Positions 1 through 6,359 of a DNA stretch of 8,443 bases are shown here, piece after piece. The notes below the pieces were generated by a model. It ran no database searches, had not been told where the DNA came from, and saw nothing but the letters and a program-made list of their open reading frames with translations. Positions within the stretch are counted from its first letter, which is position 1. The number at the start of each line of letters is the position of its first letter. The stretch comes from Candidatus Cloacimonadota bacterium (GTDB lineage Bacteria; Cloacimonadota; Cloacimonadia; Cloacimonadales; TCS61): contig DAOUTP010000066.1 of assembly GCA_030626645.1 (NCBI GenBank), positions 1 through 8,443 of the forward strand, given 5' to 3'. The position numbers were made by a program, and so were the translations under genes.

Positions 1-444
1 GTTTTTCTGATTACTAATTAATGAAGCAACTCTTATCAGCGGGAAATCCTTGATATCTATATCTAATTTCTTGTAGATCTTTTTAAAAACTGATTTCTGA
101 TCAACATCATCGAAGATGGAAAAATCTGAAGTGAATGGTAAGAATTCCTGTTCTGTTCGCAGAATACGTGTACAAACAGAATGAAATGTCCCTATCCATA
201 AAGAGTAAGCAGAAATATTGAATGATCTTTCTAATCTGTTTTTAAGTTCACGAGCTGCTTTATTGGTAAATGTTACAGCTAGAATATTCGATGGATTAAT
301 ATGTTTTACATTTATCAGGTAAGCTGTTCTGTAGATAATTGAACGAGTTTTCCCGCTTCCTGCTCCTGCTAAGACAAGAATAGGTCCTTCGGTTGTGGTA
401 GCTACCTTTCGTTGTGGTGGATTCAGATCATCCAGGAAATTCAT
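1..444 (-). CDS. UvrD/Rep/PcrA-type superfamily 1 DNA helicase, N-terminal part (runs off the left edge)
   Basis: An ATP-dependent 3'-5' DNA helicase of the UvrD/Rep/PcrA group, acting in nucleotide excision repair, mismatch repair or replication restart in this family. The 148 visible residues carry the expected N-terminal motifs in order: the Q motif (LNPPQRKVA, residues 7-15), Walker A / motif I (AGAGSGKT, 26-33), motif Ia (TFTNKAARELKNRL, 58-71) and motif Ib (GTFHS, 85-89). This is followed by an acidic stretch ending in IFDDVDQ, as expected in the 1A/1B domains. The rest, including the DExx motif, lies outside the window. The ATG at 442-444 begins one base after the lipoprotein stop codon, so translation is probably coupled; a weak GGA lies inside the upstream gene's last codons. 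Family assignment is firm. Which member (UvrD, PcrA, Rep) cannot be told from this fragment. Confidence 0.95.
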   Translation of the reverse strand, partial: MNFLDDLNPPQRKVATTTEGPILVLAGAGSGKTRSIIYRTAYLINVKHINPSNILAVTFTNKAARELKNRLERSFNISAYSLWIGTFHSVCTRILRTEQEFLPFTSDFSIFDDVDQKSVFKKIYKKLDIDIKDFPLIRVASLISNQKN

Positions 445-445
445 A

Positions 446-829
446 TTAATTCCAGGTTTTTGGTTCTGATCTGTATCCTTCCAGTTTTTCTTCGTCTACC
501 AGGATATAAGCAGACATTTTGTACCAGTAGAAATTGCCGGGGATATCCACATCCTGATCTTCATAATTATTGGATGAGATGTTTCCATCATCTTTAATAA
601 GTTCATATAACCCATCGTAGCTTTGAGAGCGGTAAATATAATAACCACTTACAGTAGACATTGGATCCCATGTAATTATAATAGTGTTATCCGCAGTAGT
701 AGCAACATAAATAGATGTTACTTTATTAGGAGCGTTAATACTGCTAACCATTGGATCTAGCGGGTTTGTGCGATCAAGAGAGCAGGATAGAGTAAACAGG
801 ATCAAACTAATTAATATAATATATTTCAT
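446..829 (-). CDS. Small outer-envelope lipoprotein with one fibronectin type III-like domain
   Basis: A predicted lipoprotein of 127 residues. The N-terminus is a short signal sequence (K2, hydrophobic 4-14) ending in TLSC, with Cys16 as the likely lipidated residue. Position -3 is Thr rather than the usual Leu, so the lipobox is not ideal. Ser at +2 would not retain it in the inner membrane under the E. coli rule. Residues 21-26 read NPLDP, a motif seen just after the lipid anchor in many FCB-type lipoproteins. Residues 33-127 look like a single FN3 fold: a strand ending in IIITWD, then GYYIYRS, then a YWYKMSAY strand and a final YRSEPKTW strand. The start has a good Shine-Dalgarno (GAGG, 5 bases away) and overlaps the stop of the upstream gene by one base (TAATG). 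Function is unknown; a surface or periplasmic binding role is an inference. Confidence 0.85.
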   Translation of the reverse strand: MKYIILISLILFTLSCSLDRTNPLDPMVSSINAPNKVTSIYVATTADNTIIITWDPMSTVSGYYIYRSQSYDGLYELIKDDGNISSNNYEDQDVDIPGNFYWYKMSAYILVDEEKLEGYRSEPKTWN

Positions 830-1407
830 TAGAACCTCAATGTTATGCCTGTAGGCGTAATTATTAACTTTTGTGAATGATGCTTCTTAGAAAGATCGTT
901 CCACAAATTTTGATTATATTCTTGAGTTGCACTGATAGAATCATAGATCGTATATATCCAAACAATAGCTCCTAAACTGAAAAAAAGTTGTGAATATTTA
1001 TAATTGCTGTTTGCATCAAGGTAAAACTGTTTGATATCACCGATATAATGTGAATCTTCATAATTATGATAATCATCCATAGCCCGGTTATAAAAATAGT
1101 AGCTGGTGCCAAATAGTACAATTTCCGAAGTTATGAAAAAATGTCCTTTTGTATAGTCGTTAGATGAATAATGACCCCAGCCGGGAGCAAAAGCTGATTT
1201 TATCATATTGCTAACAACTTGTTGTTTATTTAATTCATATATTTGAAGTAATTTCTGCCTGCTTACGATATCTTCTCTTGCTTCATATCTATCTTTCATA
1301 TTTTCCCAATTATATTTCGAAGGATTGGAAAATTCTTCAATATCAAACTCTTCTGCTAATAATAAGGTTGATAAAAAGAGGATAATAACAATAAAATATT
1401 TATTCAT
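829..1407 (-). CDS. DUF5683-like exported or membrane protein
   Basis: A 192-residue protein with a signal sequence (2-18, cut probably near LLLAEE) and two later hydrophobic segments (about 89-106 and 137-156). The segment SAFAPGWGHYSSNDYTKGHFF (71-91) resembles the 'PGxGQxYNxxxxKG' core of DUF5683-type proteins, which are common in Bacteroidetes and relatives; that assignment is by eye. The region between the two hydrophobic segments is rich in Tyr, Asp and Asn and is probably outside the membrane. The C-terminus ends in GITLRF, an aromatic end reminiscent of outer-membrane proteins, but there is no barrel of sufficient length. The start lies 5 bases after the TPR gene stop, and the AAAGG ribosome site is made from that gene's last codons. 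It is probably co-transcribed and works with its neighbours in the envelope. Molecular function is unknown. Confidence 0.85.
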   Translation of the reverse strand: MNKYFIVIILFLSTLLLAEEFDIEEFSNPSKYNWENMKDRYEAREDIVSRQKLLQIYELNKQQVVSNMIKSAFAPGWGHYSSNDYTKGHFFITSEIVLFGTSYYFYNRAMDDYHNYEDSHYIGDIKQFYLDANSNYKYSQLFFSLGAIVWIYTIYDSISATQEYNQNLWNDLSKKHHSQKLIITPTGITLRF

Positions 1408-1412
1408 TATAA

Positions 1413-2819
1413 TTACCTTTTCATCACATCTTCAGAGATCTTATTAAGTGAAGTTATCTCACGTGTTTTAAGGTTCACACGCCAGGCATAATAATAGTTT
1501 TCCTCCGGTGAAAGCAGATCAAACCGTACTTCATATTTGTATTCACCTAATGCATAATACACTTTCCAACCTGAAGCATCAACTTGGTCATCATATTGAG
1601 CAATTAATGATGATTCAATAGTGCTTACACCTTCCGTGATAATTCCGTTCTTGTATTCTTTAATGATCTTTTCTGCAAATGCTTTCGGGTCTTTTTCTGC
1701 CTGAAGTAAATTACCCATAATATATATTTTCTCTTTCACTCTCTTCGTTTGGAACAACTTATAGGATTTATTATATTGTGTATAAGCAGAGGCATACTCT
1801 TTATCAGATTCATATTGGAGAGCTTGGTTTTCATGCTCCAGAGCAGATTGATATCTCTGTTTTTTATCATTTGTATCGTTAATAAGATTAATACAATTTG
1901 TATATTCAGGGATCAAAATAAAACATTTATTATATTTTTCAACCGCTTTATCAAATTGGAAAGAAGCAACAAGTCCATCTCCTTCTTTAACTATCTGTGA
2001 GCAAATATCCAAAGCTTTATTATTAACAATATTCTTTTTTGTTTCATCGTTATCTATAGCAAGATCGAGATATGCTCTTACAAGTTCGTAATCTTTTTTT
2101 GTTAAAGCTTCATCAGCTTTAAGTAGATATAAATCGCTAATATGAACAAAGATATCATCTTGAAATTTTGAAGGATACTGGCTTAATTTAGAAAGCATAT
2201 CAATTGAGATATCAAACTCAGAAGAATCCCTAAAAACAAGTGCTTCATTTATAAATGATGGTATCAGATCATCAATGAAAGGTTGTATTTCTTTTGTAAA
2301 AGAATTATCAGGATGATTCTCCCAAAGGAAATGATAATCATTAAAAGCAGATAATTTGTTGCCCATCTCAATATAGATTTTAATTCTGTTGAAAAGTATC
2401 TCAGGAATATGTTCAGAATTTTTTAAATAAGAAGTTACTTTTTCGAAATAATCCAAAGCAGAAATGGGAGCATTTTGCATGAGTTGAAATTTTGCTAAGT
2501 GGAAATAACAATCATCAAGTTTTAAATCAGCAATTTCTGAATTAGACAGAAAGAAAAGACGTGAAGCTAACAGCCAGTTTTCTTTTGCATAAGCTTTAGT
2601 TCCTAATTGATAATAACAGTCGGAGCGTTCCAATTCCGCTTGGGTTGATAATGCCCCATTTCGAGAAGTTTCTAGAAAATTATCAAAATGCTTTATTGAC
2701 ATCACATAATTGCTTTTCATATACAATTGATGGGCAATCTTAAATTTGCTGTTTACCAGGCAATGACTGGAAACGTAAACAAACGATATCAATATTACTA
2801 AAGTTATTTTCATTTTCAT
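1413..2819 (-). CDS. Exported tetratricopeptide-repeat protein with an uncharacterised C-terminal domain
   Basis: A 468-residue protein with a signal sequence (about 1-20; Cys20 is preceded by His, so it does not form a lipobox). Residues 25 to about 370 are almost entirely helical with TPR-like helix pairs, for example AHQLYMKSNYVMSIKHFDNF, LLASRLFFLSNSEIA, APISALDYFEKVTSYL, and later FDKAVEKYNKCFILIPE and EYASAYTQYNKSYKLFQ. The last ~95 residues differ: they are beta-rich and aromatic (GWKVYYALGEYKYEVRFD, then YYYAWRVNLKTREI). They look like a small globular domain that I do not recognise. TPR proteins of this layout scaffold periplasmic or envelope complexes. Two ATGs lie six bases apart (2819 and 2813); I kept the first, although its GGA ribosome site is 11 bases off. 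It heads the close run TPR, DUF5683, lipoprotein, helicase. Confidence 0.85.
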   Translation of the reverse strand: MKMKITLVILISFVYVSSHCLVNSKFKIAHQLYMKSNYVMSIKHFDNFLETSRNGALSTQAELERSDCYYQLGTKAYAKENWLLASRLFFLSNSEIADLKLDDCYFHLAKFQLMQNAPISALDYFEKVTSYLKNSEHIPEILFNRIKIYIEMGNKLSAFNDYHFLWENHPDNSFTKEIQPFIDDLIPSFINEALVFRDSSEFDISIDMLSKLSQYPSKFQDDIFVHISDLYLLKADEALTKKDYELVRAYLDLAIDNDETKKNIVNNKALDICSQIVKEGDGLVASFQFDKAVEKYNKCFILIPEYTNCINLINDTNDKKQRYQSALEHENQALQYESDKEYASAYTQYNKSYKLFQTKRVKEKIYIMGNLLQAEKDPKAFAEKIIKEYKNGIITEGVSTIESSLIAQYDDQVDASGWKVYYALGEYKYEVRFDLLSPEENYYYAWRVNLKTREITSLNKISEDVMKR

Positions 2820-2851
2820 ATAATTATTATTCCATATATTTCAAGATTCCT

Positions 2852-2880
2852 AGTTTCTTCAGCTAGCTCATTCTTGTCAA
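2852..2880 (-). promoter_or_regulatory. Possible promoter for the TPR-DUF5683-lipoprotein-helicase run
   Basis: On the minus strand a perfect TTGACA (2875-2880) lies in the 79-base gap after the WecA-like gene. At 17 bases spacing the -10 would be GAAACT (2852-2857), which matches TATAAT poorly. An 8-base palindrome (AGCTAGCT, 2861-2868) lies in the spacer. No convincing terminator is seen after the WecA-like gene, so read-through is equally possible. Confidence 0.25.
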
Positions 2881-2898
2881 TAATTCTGAACTATGAAT

Positions 2899-3972
2899 TT
2901 ATTTATCCTTCAACTGGTTTTCTGGTATAATAACTGGAATCTGATCTAATTTTCTACCGAAGAACAAGAATATAATAGCAAATAAAGCAGTTGAAAGGAT
3001 AAGAAGTTTTTCAGATTCCATTTTAAATACTAAAATTGTTATCAACACAATAATAGTATTGATCAGATATACGAATATTGCTGTAACTTTGGGTGATTGC
3101 ATAGCATTATGAATACGATGAGTTGAATGATCTTTACCGCCCTGACTTATTTTTCTGCCGTCACGTTTTCTTATGAAACTTACAAGTGAAATATCAAAGA
3201 TTGCATAACTGAGTAAAAGTACGGGCAGTAGATAGAATATTTGACTGTTCATTCTTGTTGCAGCAAGGCGTCCCGCCAAAATTCCCATTGAAGAAAGGAA
3301 GTAACCTATAAACATACTCCCCGCATCACCTAGAAAGATCTTTGCCGGATTAAAATTGTAGGGGAGAAAACCAAATACTGAACCAGCGAAGATTAAAGAA
3401 AGAAGCATCATAAAATTTGCTTGAATAGCTACGGAATGAGTTTTACTGATGAAACTGAAAGCATAAAAACCAAGAGCAAGAATACCGGACATACCGGTGA
3501 TAATACCATCCATGTTATCCAGGAAGTTCAAAGCATTCATAAGCCCAACCATCCATAAAAATAGAATGGGTATTGTAATATAAAATGGACCAAAAAGTTC
3601 TAAAAGATTATTAGAATATAAAAACACAAAACATGAAAGTGCCTGACCAATTAGTTTAATTGCTGGCTTCATTCCAAATTTATCATCAATGATACCAACC
3701 AAAATAATTATGAAAGCTCCCAGCAGATAACCAATAATTGGGTAGTTAAATGAGTGTAAATTCATTATTACAATATAGATCGTAAGTATAAAGAAGCCTA
3801 TAAATACAGCTAATCCACCCAAAAGCGGCGTAGCTTTTTTATGTACTTTACGTGCATTTGGATTATCCAGGAAATTTAATTTATTTGCTAATTTTATTAT
3901 GTAAGGTGTAATGCTGTATACAGAAAGAAAGGAGAGAGTTATCACACTCAAACATACATAAATAATATTCAT
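2899..3972 (-). CDS. Polyprenyl-phosphate GlcNAc-1-phosphate transferase (WecA/TagO-like, glycosyltransferase 4 family)
   Basis: An integral membrane enzyme that moves a sugar-1-phosphate, in WecA/TagO usually GlcNAc-1-P from UDP-GlcNAc, onto undecaprenyl phosphate. This is the first step of O-antigen, enterobacterial common antigen or other surface glycan synthesis. The 357 residues form about ten to eleven hydrophobic segments. Family motifs are all present: NPNARKVHKKATPLLGG (37-53), the Mg-binding IIDD (94-97), NFLDNMDG (149-156), NPAKIFLGDAGS (208-219) and the cytoplasmic loop GGKDHSTHRI (278-287), equivalent to the HxxHR motif. Length is normal. The PNARKVH and DHSTHRI forms point to WecA/TagO rather than MraY. 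The start has a strong ribosome site (GAGGTGAT directly before ATG). It is divergent from smpB. Which sugar it uses cannot be read from sequence. Confidence 0.92.
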   Translation of the reverse strand: MNIIYVCLSVITLSFLSVYSITPYIIKLANKLNFLDNPNARKVHKKATPLLGGLAVFIGFFILTIYIVIMNLHSFNYPIIGYLLGAFIIILVGIIDDKFGMKPAIKLIGQALSCFVFLYSNNLLELFGPFYITIPILFLWMVGLMNALNFLDNMDGIITGMSGILALGFYAFSFISKTHSVAIQANFMMLLSLIFAGSVFGFLPYNFNPAKIFLGDAGSMFIGYFLSSMGILAGRLAATRMNSQIFYLLPVLLLSYAIFDISLVSFIRKRDGRKISQGGKDHSTHRIHNAMQSPKVTAIFVYLINTIIVLITILVFKMESEKLLILSTALFAIIFLFFGRKLDQIPVIIPENQLKDK

Positions 3973-4017
3973 ATCACCTCATTAATTACTATTGCGTAAA
4001 TACTTATAAATCACTGT

Positions 4018-4046
4018 CCATAATGCATTATGCAGAATTTTGTCAA
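4018..4046 (-). promoter_or_regulatory. Candidate promoter of the WecA-like gene with a palindrome in the spacer
   Basis: On the minus strand TTGACA (4041-4046) is followed at 17 bases by TTATGG (4018-4023) or at 18 bases by TATGGA. The -35 is perfect and the -10 poor. A perfect 14-base palindrome, CATAATG/CATTATG (4019-4032), covers the spacer and the edge of the -10, a typical position for a repressor operator. The gene starts about 45 bases downstream. Confidence 0.35.
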
Positions 4047-4054
4047 ATCCTTTC

Positions 4055-4075
4055 TACTCCACAATATTTGGAGTA
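4055..4075. repeat. 21-base interrupted inverted repeat (TACTCCA-N7-TGGAGTA)
   Basis: Two perfect 7-base arms, TACTCCA (4055-4061) and TGGAGTA (4069-4075), separated by CAATATT, lie in the 183-base gap between the divergent WecA-like and smpB genes. The arm spacing (about 14 bases centre to centre) and the position just upstream of the WecA-side -35 would suit a dimeric regulator site or a small hairpin. No regulator gene is in view. Confidence 0.45.
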
Positions 4076-4155
4076 TGATTCGATTGATCTGGCAGGATAA
4101 ATTAACAAATTGACAGGTAAATAGATGAATAGTTTTTTACAAGCGAGGATATTCT

Positions 4156-4599
4156 ATGAGAGTTTTTAAAAATAGGAAAGCACGGCATAATTATTTCTTT
4201 ATTCAGGAATTGGAAGCCGGCATTGTTTTACAAGGTTCTGAGATCAAATCTATCCGGGAAGGAAAGCTCAGTTTTAAAGACAGCTATGCCAGTGTAGAAG
4301 CTGGAGAAGTCTGGCTGCACAGTCTTCACATCAGTCCATACAAATATGATAGTGTTTTTGCTCCTGATCCTGAACGAAAACGAAAACTTCTGCTTAATAG
4401 ACGTGAGATAAAAAAAATTAAAAACCAGATGGATGAGAAAGGAATGACACTCATTCCTGTAGAAATTTACATAAATGACAAAGGACTGGCTAAAATAAAA
4501 ATTGCACTTGCCAAGGGTAAAAGACAATACGATAAACGTGAAGATATTAAGAAAAAAGATGTCATGCGTGATATGCAGCGGAATATGAAATTAGATTAA
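4156..4599 (+). CDS. smpB: SsrA (tmRNA)-binding protein SmpB
   Basis: SmpB binds tmRNA and delivers it to ribosomes stalled on non-stop mRNA, its C-terminal tail standing in for the missing mRNA in the channel (trans-translation). The 147-residue sequence matches the family end to end: NRKARHNY (6-13), AGIVLQGSEIKSIREGK (21-37), DSYA (42-45), HISPY (58-62), DPERKRKLLL (71-80), and ALAKGKRQYDKRE (117-129) leading into the basic helical tail. Length is usual (about 145-160). The ATG has a good ribosome site (GAGG, 7 bases away). It starts a plus-strand pair with the zinc phospholipase-like gene. No tmRNA gene was seen in the window. Confidence 0.97.
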   Translation: MRVFKNRKARHNYFFIQELEAGIVLQGSEIKSIREGKLSFKDSYASVEAGEVWLHSLHISPYKYDSVFAPDPERKRKLLLNRREIKKIKNQMDEKGMTLIPVEIYINDKGLAKIKIALAKGKRQYDKREDIKKKDVMRDMQRNMKLD

Positions 4600-4604
4600 T
4601 ACCA

Positions 4605-4706
4605 ATGACCAACATGGAATATTCAATTAAAAATAAGAAAAAGTATAACCAACAAGAGAAAAGAAGTCGTTTGCTAAAGCAAGCCGACTTTTACAACAAG
4701 GAATGA
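4605..4706 (+). CDS. Possible 33-residue small protein between smpB and the phospholipase-like gene
   Basis: An ATG at 4605 opens a frame of 33 codons that ends at TGA 4704-4706. The product is strongly charged, with an amphipathic-looking second half (YNQQEKRSRLLKQADFY, residues 14-30). Its stop overlaps an ATG at 4703 (ATGA), which is in frame with the next gene. Against it, there is no ribosome binding site before 4605, and the same bases form a hairpin with a short T run (4664-4692). It is too short to judge by composition. I list it as a weak candidate only. Confidence 0.22.
   Translation: MTNMEYSIKNKKKYNQQEKRSRLLKQADFYNKE
4664..4692 (+). terminator. Candidate intrinsic terminator after smpB
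   Basis: AAGTCG (4664-4669) pairs with CGACTT (4685-4690), and inside it TTGC (4671-4674) pairs with GCAA (4679-4682) around a TAAA loop, with a T-G pair and one bulged C between. This gives an 11-pair stem. The tail is only TTTT (4689-4692, partly in the stem), preceded by an A-rich stretch, so termination may be weak and allow read-through into the next gene. Confidence 0.45.
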
Positions 4707-4735
4707 CCAATGAAGAAGGGAAAGGAAAAATTAAA

Positions 4736-5590
4736 ATGTGGATCTGGGATAGCCGGACACATCAATTTATTGTAGCTAAAGTCTTACAAAAATGTTATCC
4801 ACCTTTTACTAATATGCTGAAGATCCATCAAGAATTATTCATTCTTGGTATTCAAGCTCCAGACCGGATTTTCAAAGATTTTACAAATCATTATTATAAT
4901 TGTACTCCCAATAAATACGGTCATCATTTTGGAAGCGTAATAAAAAAGATAGATTATGAGATTCAGCTTCTAAATAAAATGATTGCAGAGCCAAATAAAA
5001 TTTATCATCATTCTGGGATTGCACCGTTCCTAATTGGGATTTTAGATACTCCACTCAAAGCATTTATATTTGAGTTAGGAGTTGTTTCTCATTATATTGC
5101 TGATCTGCATCAACCATTTCATACTGATGGCTCAGATAGATTTCCTGATGAAGAGACAGTTCACCAAATTATGGAAGCTGATACACGCAAACACCTGGCT
5201 GATTTTACTCTGGAACTTGGCAGGAGACACCGAATCAAGGAACCGGTTACCTACTTCACTGAACAAATCTATCACATAAATGAATATTATGATAAATTGA
5301 TAGAATATTATTATTTAAGAAAAGGAAAAGTAAAACCGGATCGTTGGGATAATTCTTTTACAACTATTCAAAAATGTATGAAATTAGCTGCTCAAAATAT
5401 TGCGAATATCTATCTTGATTTTGAAAGATCGAATAAATTATTTAAATCACAGATCCATCATACAAAATTGATTAAGAAAGTTAGTAATTCCCTTGATATT
5501 AAGAGTAAATATTATTTGAAAAAATATCGCTCAGGAACTGTTTCAATTAGGAAGAAGCGGAATACTCCAAGGCGTACAAGTGTTGGTTAA
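4736..5590 (+). CDS. Zinc-dependent phospholipase C / S1-P1 nuclease-fold protein, no signal peptide
   Basis: A mostly helical 284-residue protein of the trinuclear-zinc fold shared by phospholipase C and S1/P1 nucleases, which cleave phosphodiester bonds in lipids or nucleic acids. Candidate ligands: W2 or W4, H9 (DSRTH), D43 (GIQAPD), H52 or H63/H64 (GHHFG), then H119, D123, H129, H143 and E147. The spacing H-x3-D-x5-H-x13-H-x3-E equals that of Bacillus cereus phospholipase C (H118, D122, H128, H142, E146). W4 to H9 is five residues, as W1 to H6 in P1 nuclease. Known enzymes use an N-terminal Trp freed by signal cleavage; no signal peptide is visible here, so it may be cytoplasmic or use a variant site. 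I chose the ATG at 4736 because AAAGGA lies about 9 bases upstream; an in-frame ATG at 4703 would add 11 polar residues but its AAGG is too close. The tail (240-284) is very basic. Substrate unknown. Confidence 0.8.
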   Translation: MWIWDSRTHQFIVAKVLQKCYPPFTNMLKIHQELFILGIQAPDRIFKDFTNHYYNCTPNKYGHHFGSVIKKIDYEIQLLNKMIAEPNKIYHHSGIAPFLIGILDTPLKAFIFELGVVSHYIADLHQPFHTDGSDRFPDEETVHQIMEADTRKHLADFTLELGRRHRIKEPVTYFTEQIYHINEYYDKLIEYYYLRKGKVKPDRWDNSFTTIQKCMKLAAQNIANIYLDFERSNKLFKSQIHHTKLIKKVSNSLDIKSKYYLKKYRSGTVSIRKKRNTPRRTSVG

Positions 5591-5658
5591 CGCCGTCGTG
5601 CGCCACGACTCATACAGCTTTACTTCTTGCTGATTCTGGGCACGTATGTTACACACAA
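5591..5658. other. GC-rich junction patch with a perfect hairpin
   Basis: In 5591-5650 I count 32 G or C in 60 bases, far above the surrounding AT-rich genes. It contains GTCGTG-CGC-CACGAC (5595-5609), a perfect 6-pair hairpin, and is overlapped by a wider GGCGT...ACGCC pair (arms at about 5570-5574 and 5590-5594). No T run follows on either strand, so it is not a standard intrinsic terminator, although it lies between two converging genes. It may be a remnant brought in with the RloAB cassette. Confidence 0.5.
5649..5658 (+). repeat. Left copy of a 10-base inverted repeat bounding the RloAB cassette
   Basis: TTACACACAA, ending exactly one base before the rloB stop codon. Its perfect inverted partner, TTGTGTGTAA, is at 7785-7794, outside the RloA promoter. 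Together they enclose only the two genes and their promoter. No clear target duplication is visible outside the arms. Confidence 0.45.
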
Positions 5659-6357
5659 TTAGCTTTTCAAATGTTTGTTTAATTCAAGTACTAATAAATC
5701 AATGGAAGTCGATGGGTTTATATTGTGAATATTTCTTTTACCTTTTCTAAGCTTTTGAGCATTTTTTATTGCGAAGTCCTGACCTTGATAACCATTTGTC
5801 TTCTCAGCTAGTAATAACAAATCACTATATATATTAGGATCATTCTTTTTGTATTTCTTTTTTAATCTTTTTGTGAGCATACTTTTATATTGACTACGAT
5901 GATAAGCGGTTATATGATAATCATAATGTAATAAATACCACAATTCAAATGCTTGATTGGAATAAGCAATTTTAATTGAAATTTTCCTATCTGTCTTCTT
6001 TTCGTATTTTTCATTAAGTCTTCTTTCTTGTGTTTTAACAGTCTCAAAAGCTTGATTATAATTTGCCAGCGGAAAATCATCTCTGTCAAAAACACACCAT
6101 AGTTTCTCATAATATTTTCCTTCTTCAGCACAACTTTTCCATTCTGCAATCGCATCTTCAACCAATCTATTAGTACTAGATCCTTTGCCGATTACATTGA
6201 CTTTTACATCCGGTGTTTGAAAGCTATCAAAATAATTCCGTTCTGTTTCTTTACCTTCGCAAACAATTAAGATACTATCTTTATATTCTCTAAGAGCTTC
6301 TTTTTCTCTTTCTATTTTGTTTCTTTTTTTAAACCAAAACTGTTTATCTTTTGGCAT
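5659..6357 (-). CDS. rloB: RloB family protein, Toprim-like putative nuclease
   Basis: RloB proteins pair with RloA ATPases and were first named as genes linked to restriction-modification loci in Campylobacter. They are predicted nucleases with a Toprim-like core. In 232 residues the expected blocks are visible: a basic N-terminus (1-26), ILIVCEGKETERNYFDSF (29-46) with the likely catalytic E34, LWCVFDRDDF (87-96) with the D91/D93 acidic pair, and YSNQAFELWYLLHYD (132-146), typical of RloB. The C-terminal third is Lys-rich and helical. The start is two bases after the RloA stop, with GAGG 7 bases before ATG inside the end of rloA, so the two are certainly co-translated. Inferred role: the effector that cuts or nicks nucleic acid when RloA senses invasion. 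The effector role in this organism is untested. Confidence 0.85.
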   Translation of the reverse strand: MPKDKQFWFKKRNKIEREKEALREYKDSILIVCEGKETERNYFDSFQTPDVKVNVIGKGSSTNRLVEDAIAEWKSCAEEGKYYEKLWCVFDRDDFPLANYNQAFETVKTQERRLNEKYEKKTDRKISIKIAYSNQAFELWYLLHYDYHITAYHRSQYKSMLTKRLKKKYKKNDPNIYSDLLLLAEKTNGYQGQDFAIKNAQKLRKGKRNIHNINPSTSIDLLVLELNKHLKS

Positions 6358-6359
6358 TT

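Noticed and set aside
4074..4079. TATGAT as a plus-strand -10 box for smpB
   Set aside because: A five of six match, but no -35 is found 16 to 18 bases upstream, and the bases overlap the inverted repeat at 4055-4075.
4110..4138. smpB promoter from TTGACA at 4110-4115
   Set aside because: The -35 is perfect, but at 15 to 18 bases downstream there is only a T run with no acceptable -10, and transcription would begin almost at the ribosome site.
4228..4527. 99-codon open frame on the minus strand inside smpB
   Set aside because: Antisense shadow of a firmly identified gene. Its Phe/Ser-rich translation is not protein-like.
5595..5609. GTCGTG-CGC-CACGAC as the terminator between the converging genes
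   Set aside because: A good stem, but neither strand has a T run after it.
5570..5658. Possible integron attC site at the GC-rich junction
   Set aside because: Nested symmetry is present, but the required RYYYAAC and GTTRRRY core sites are not found in the right positions and no integrase or cassette array is in view.
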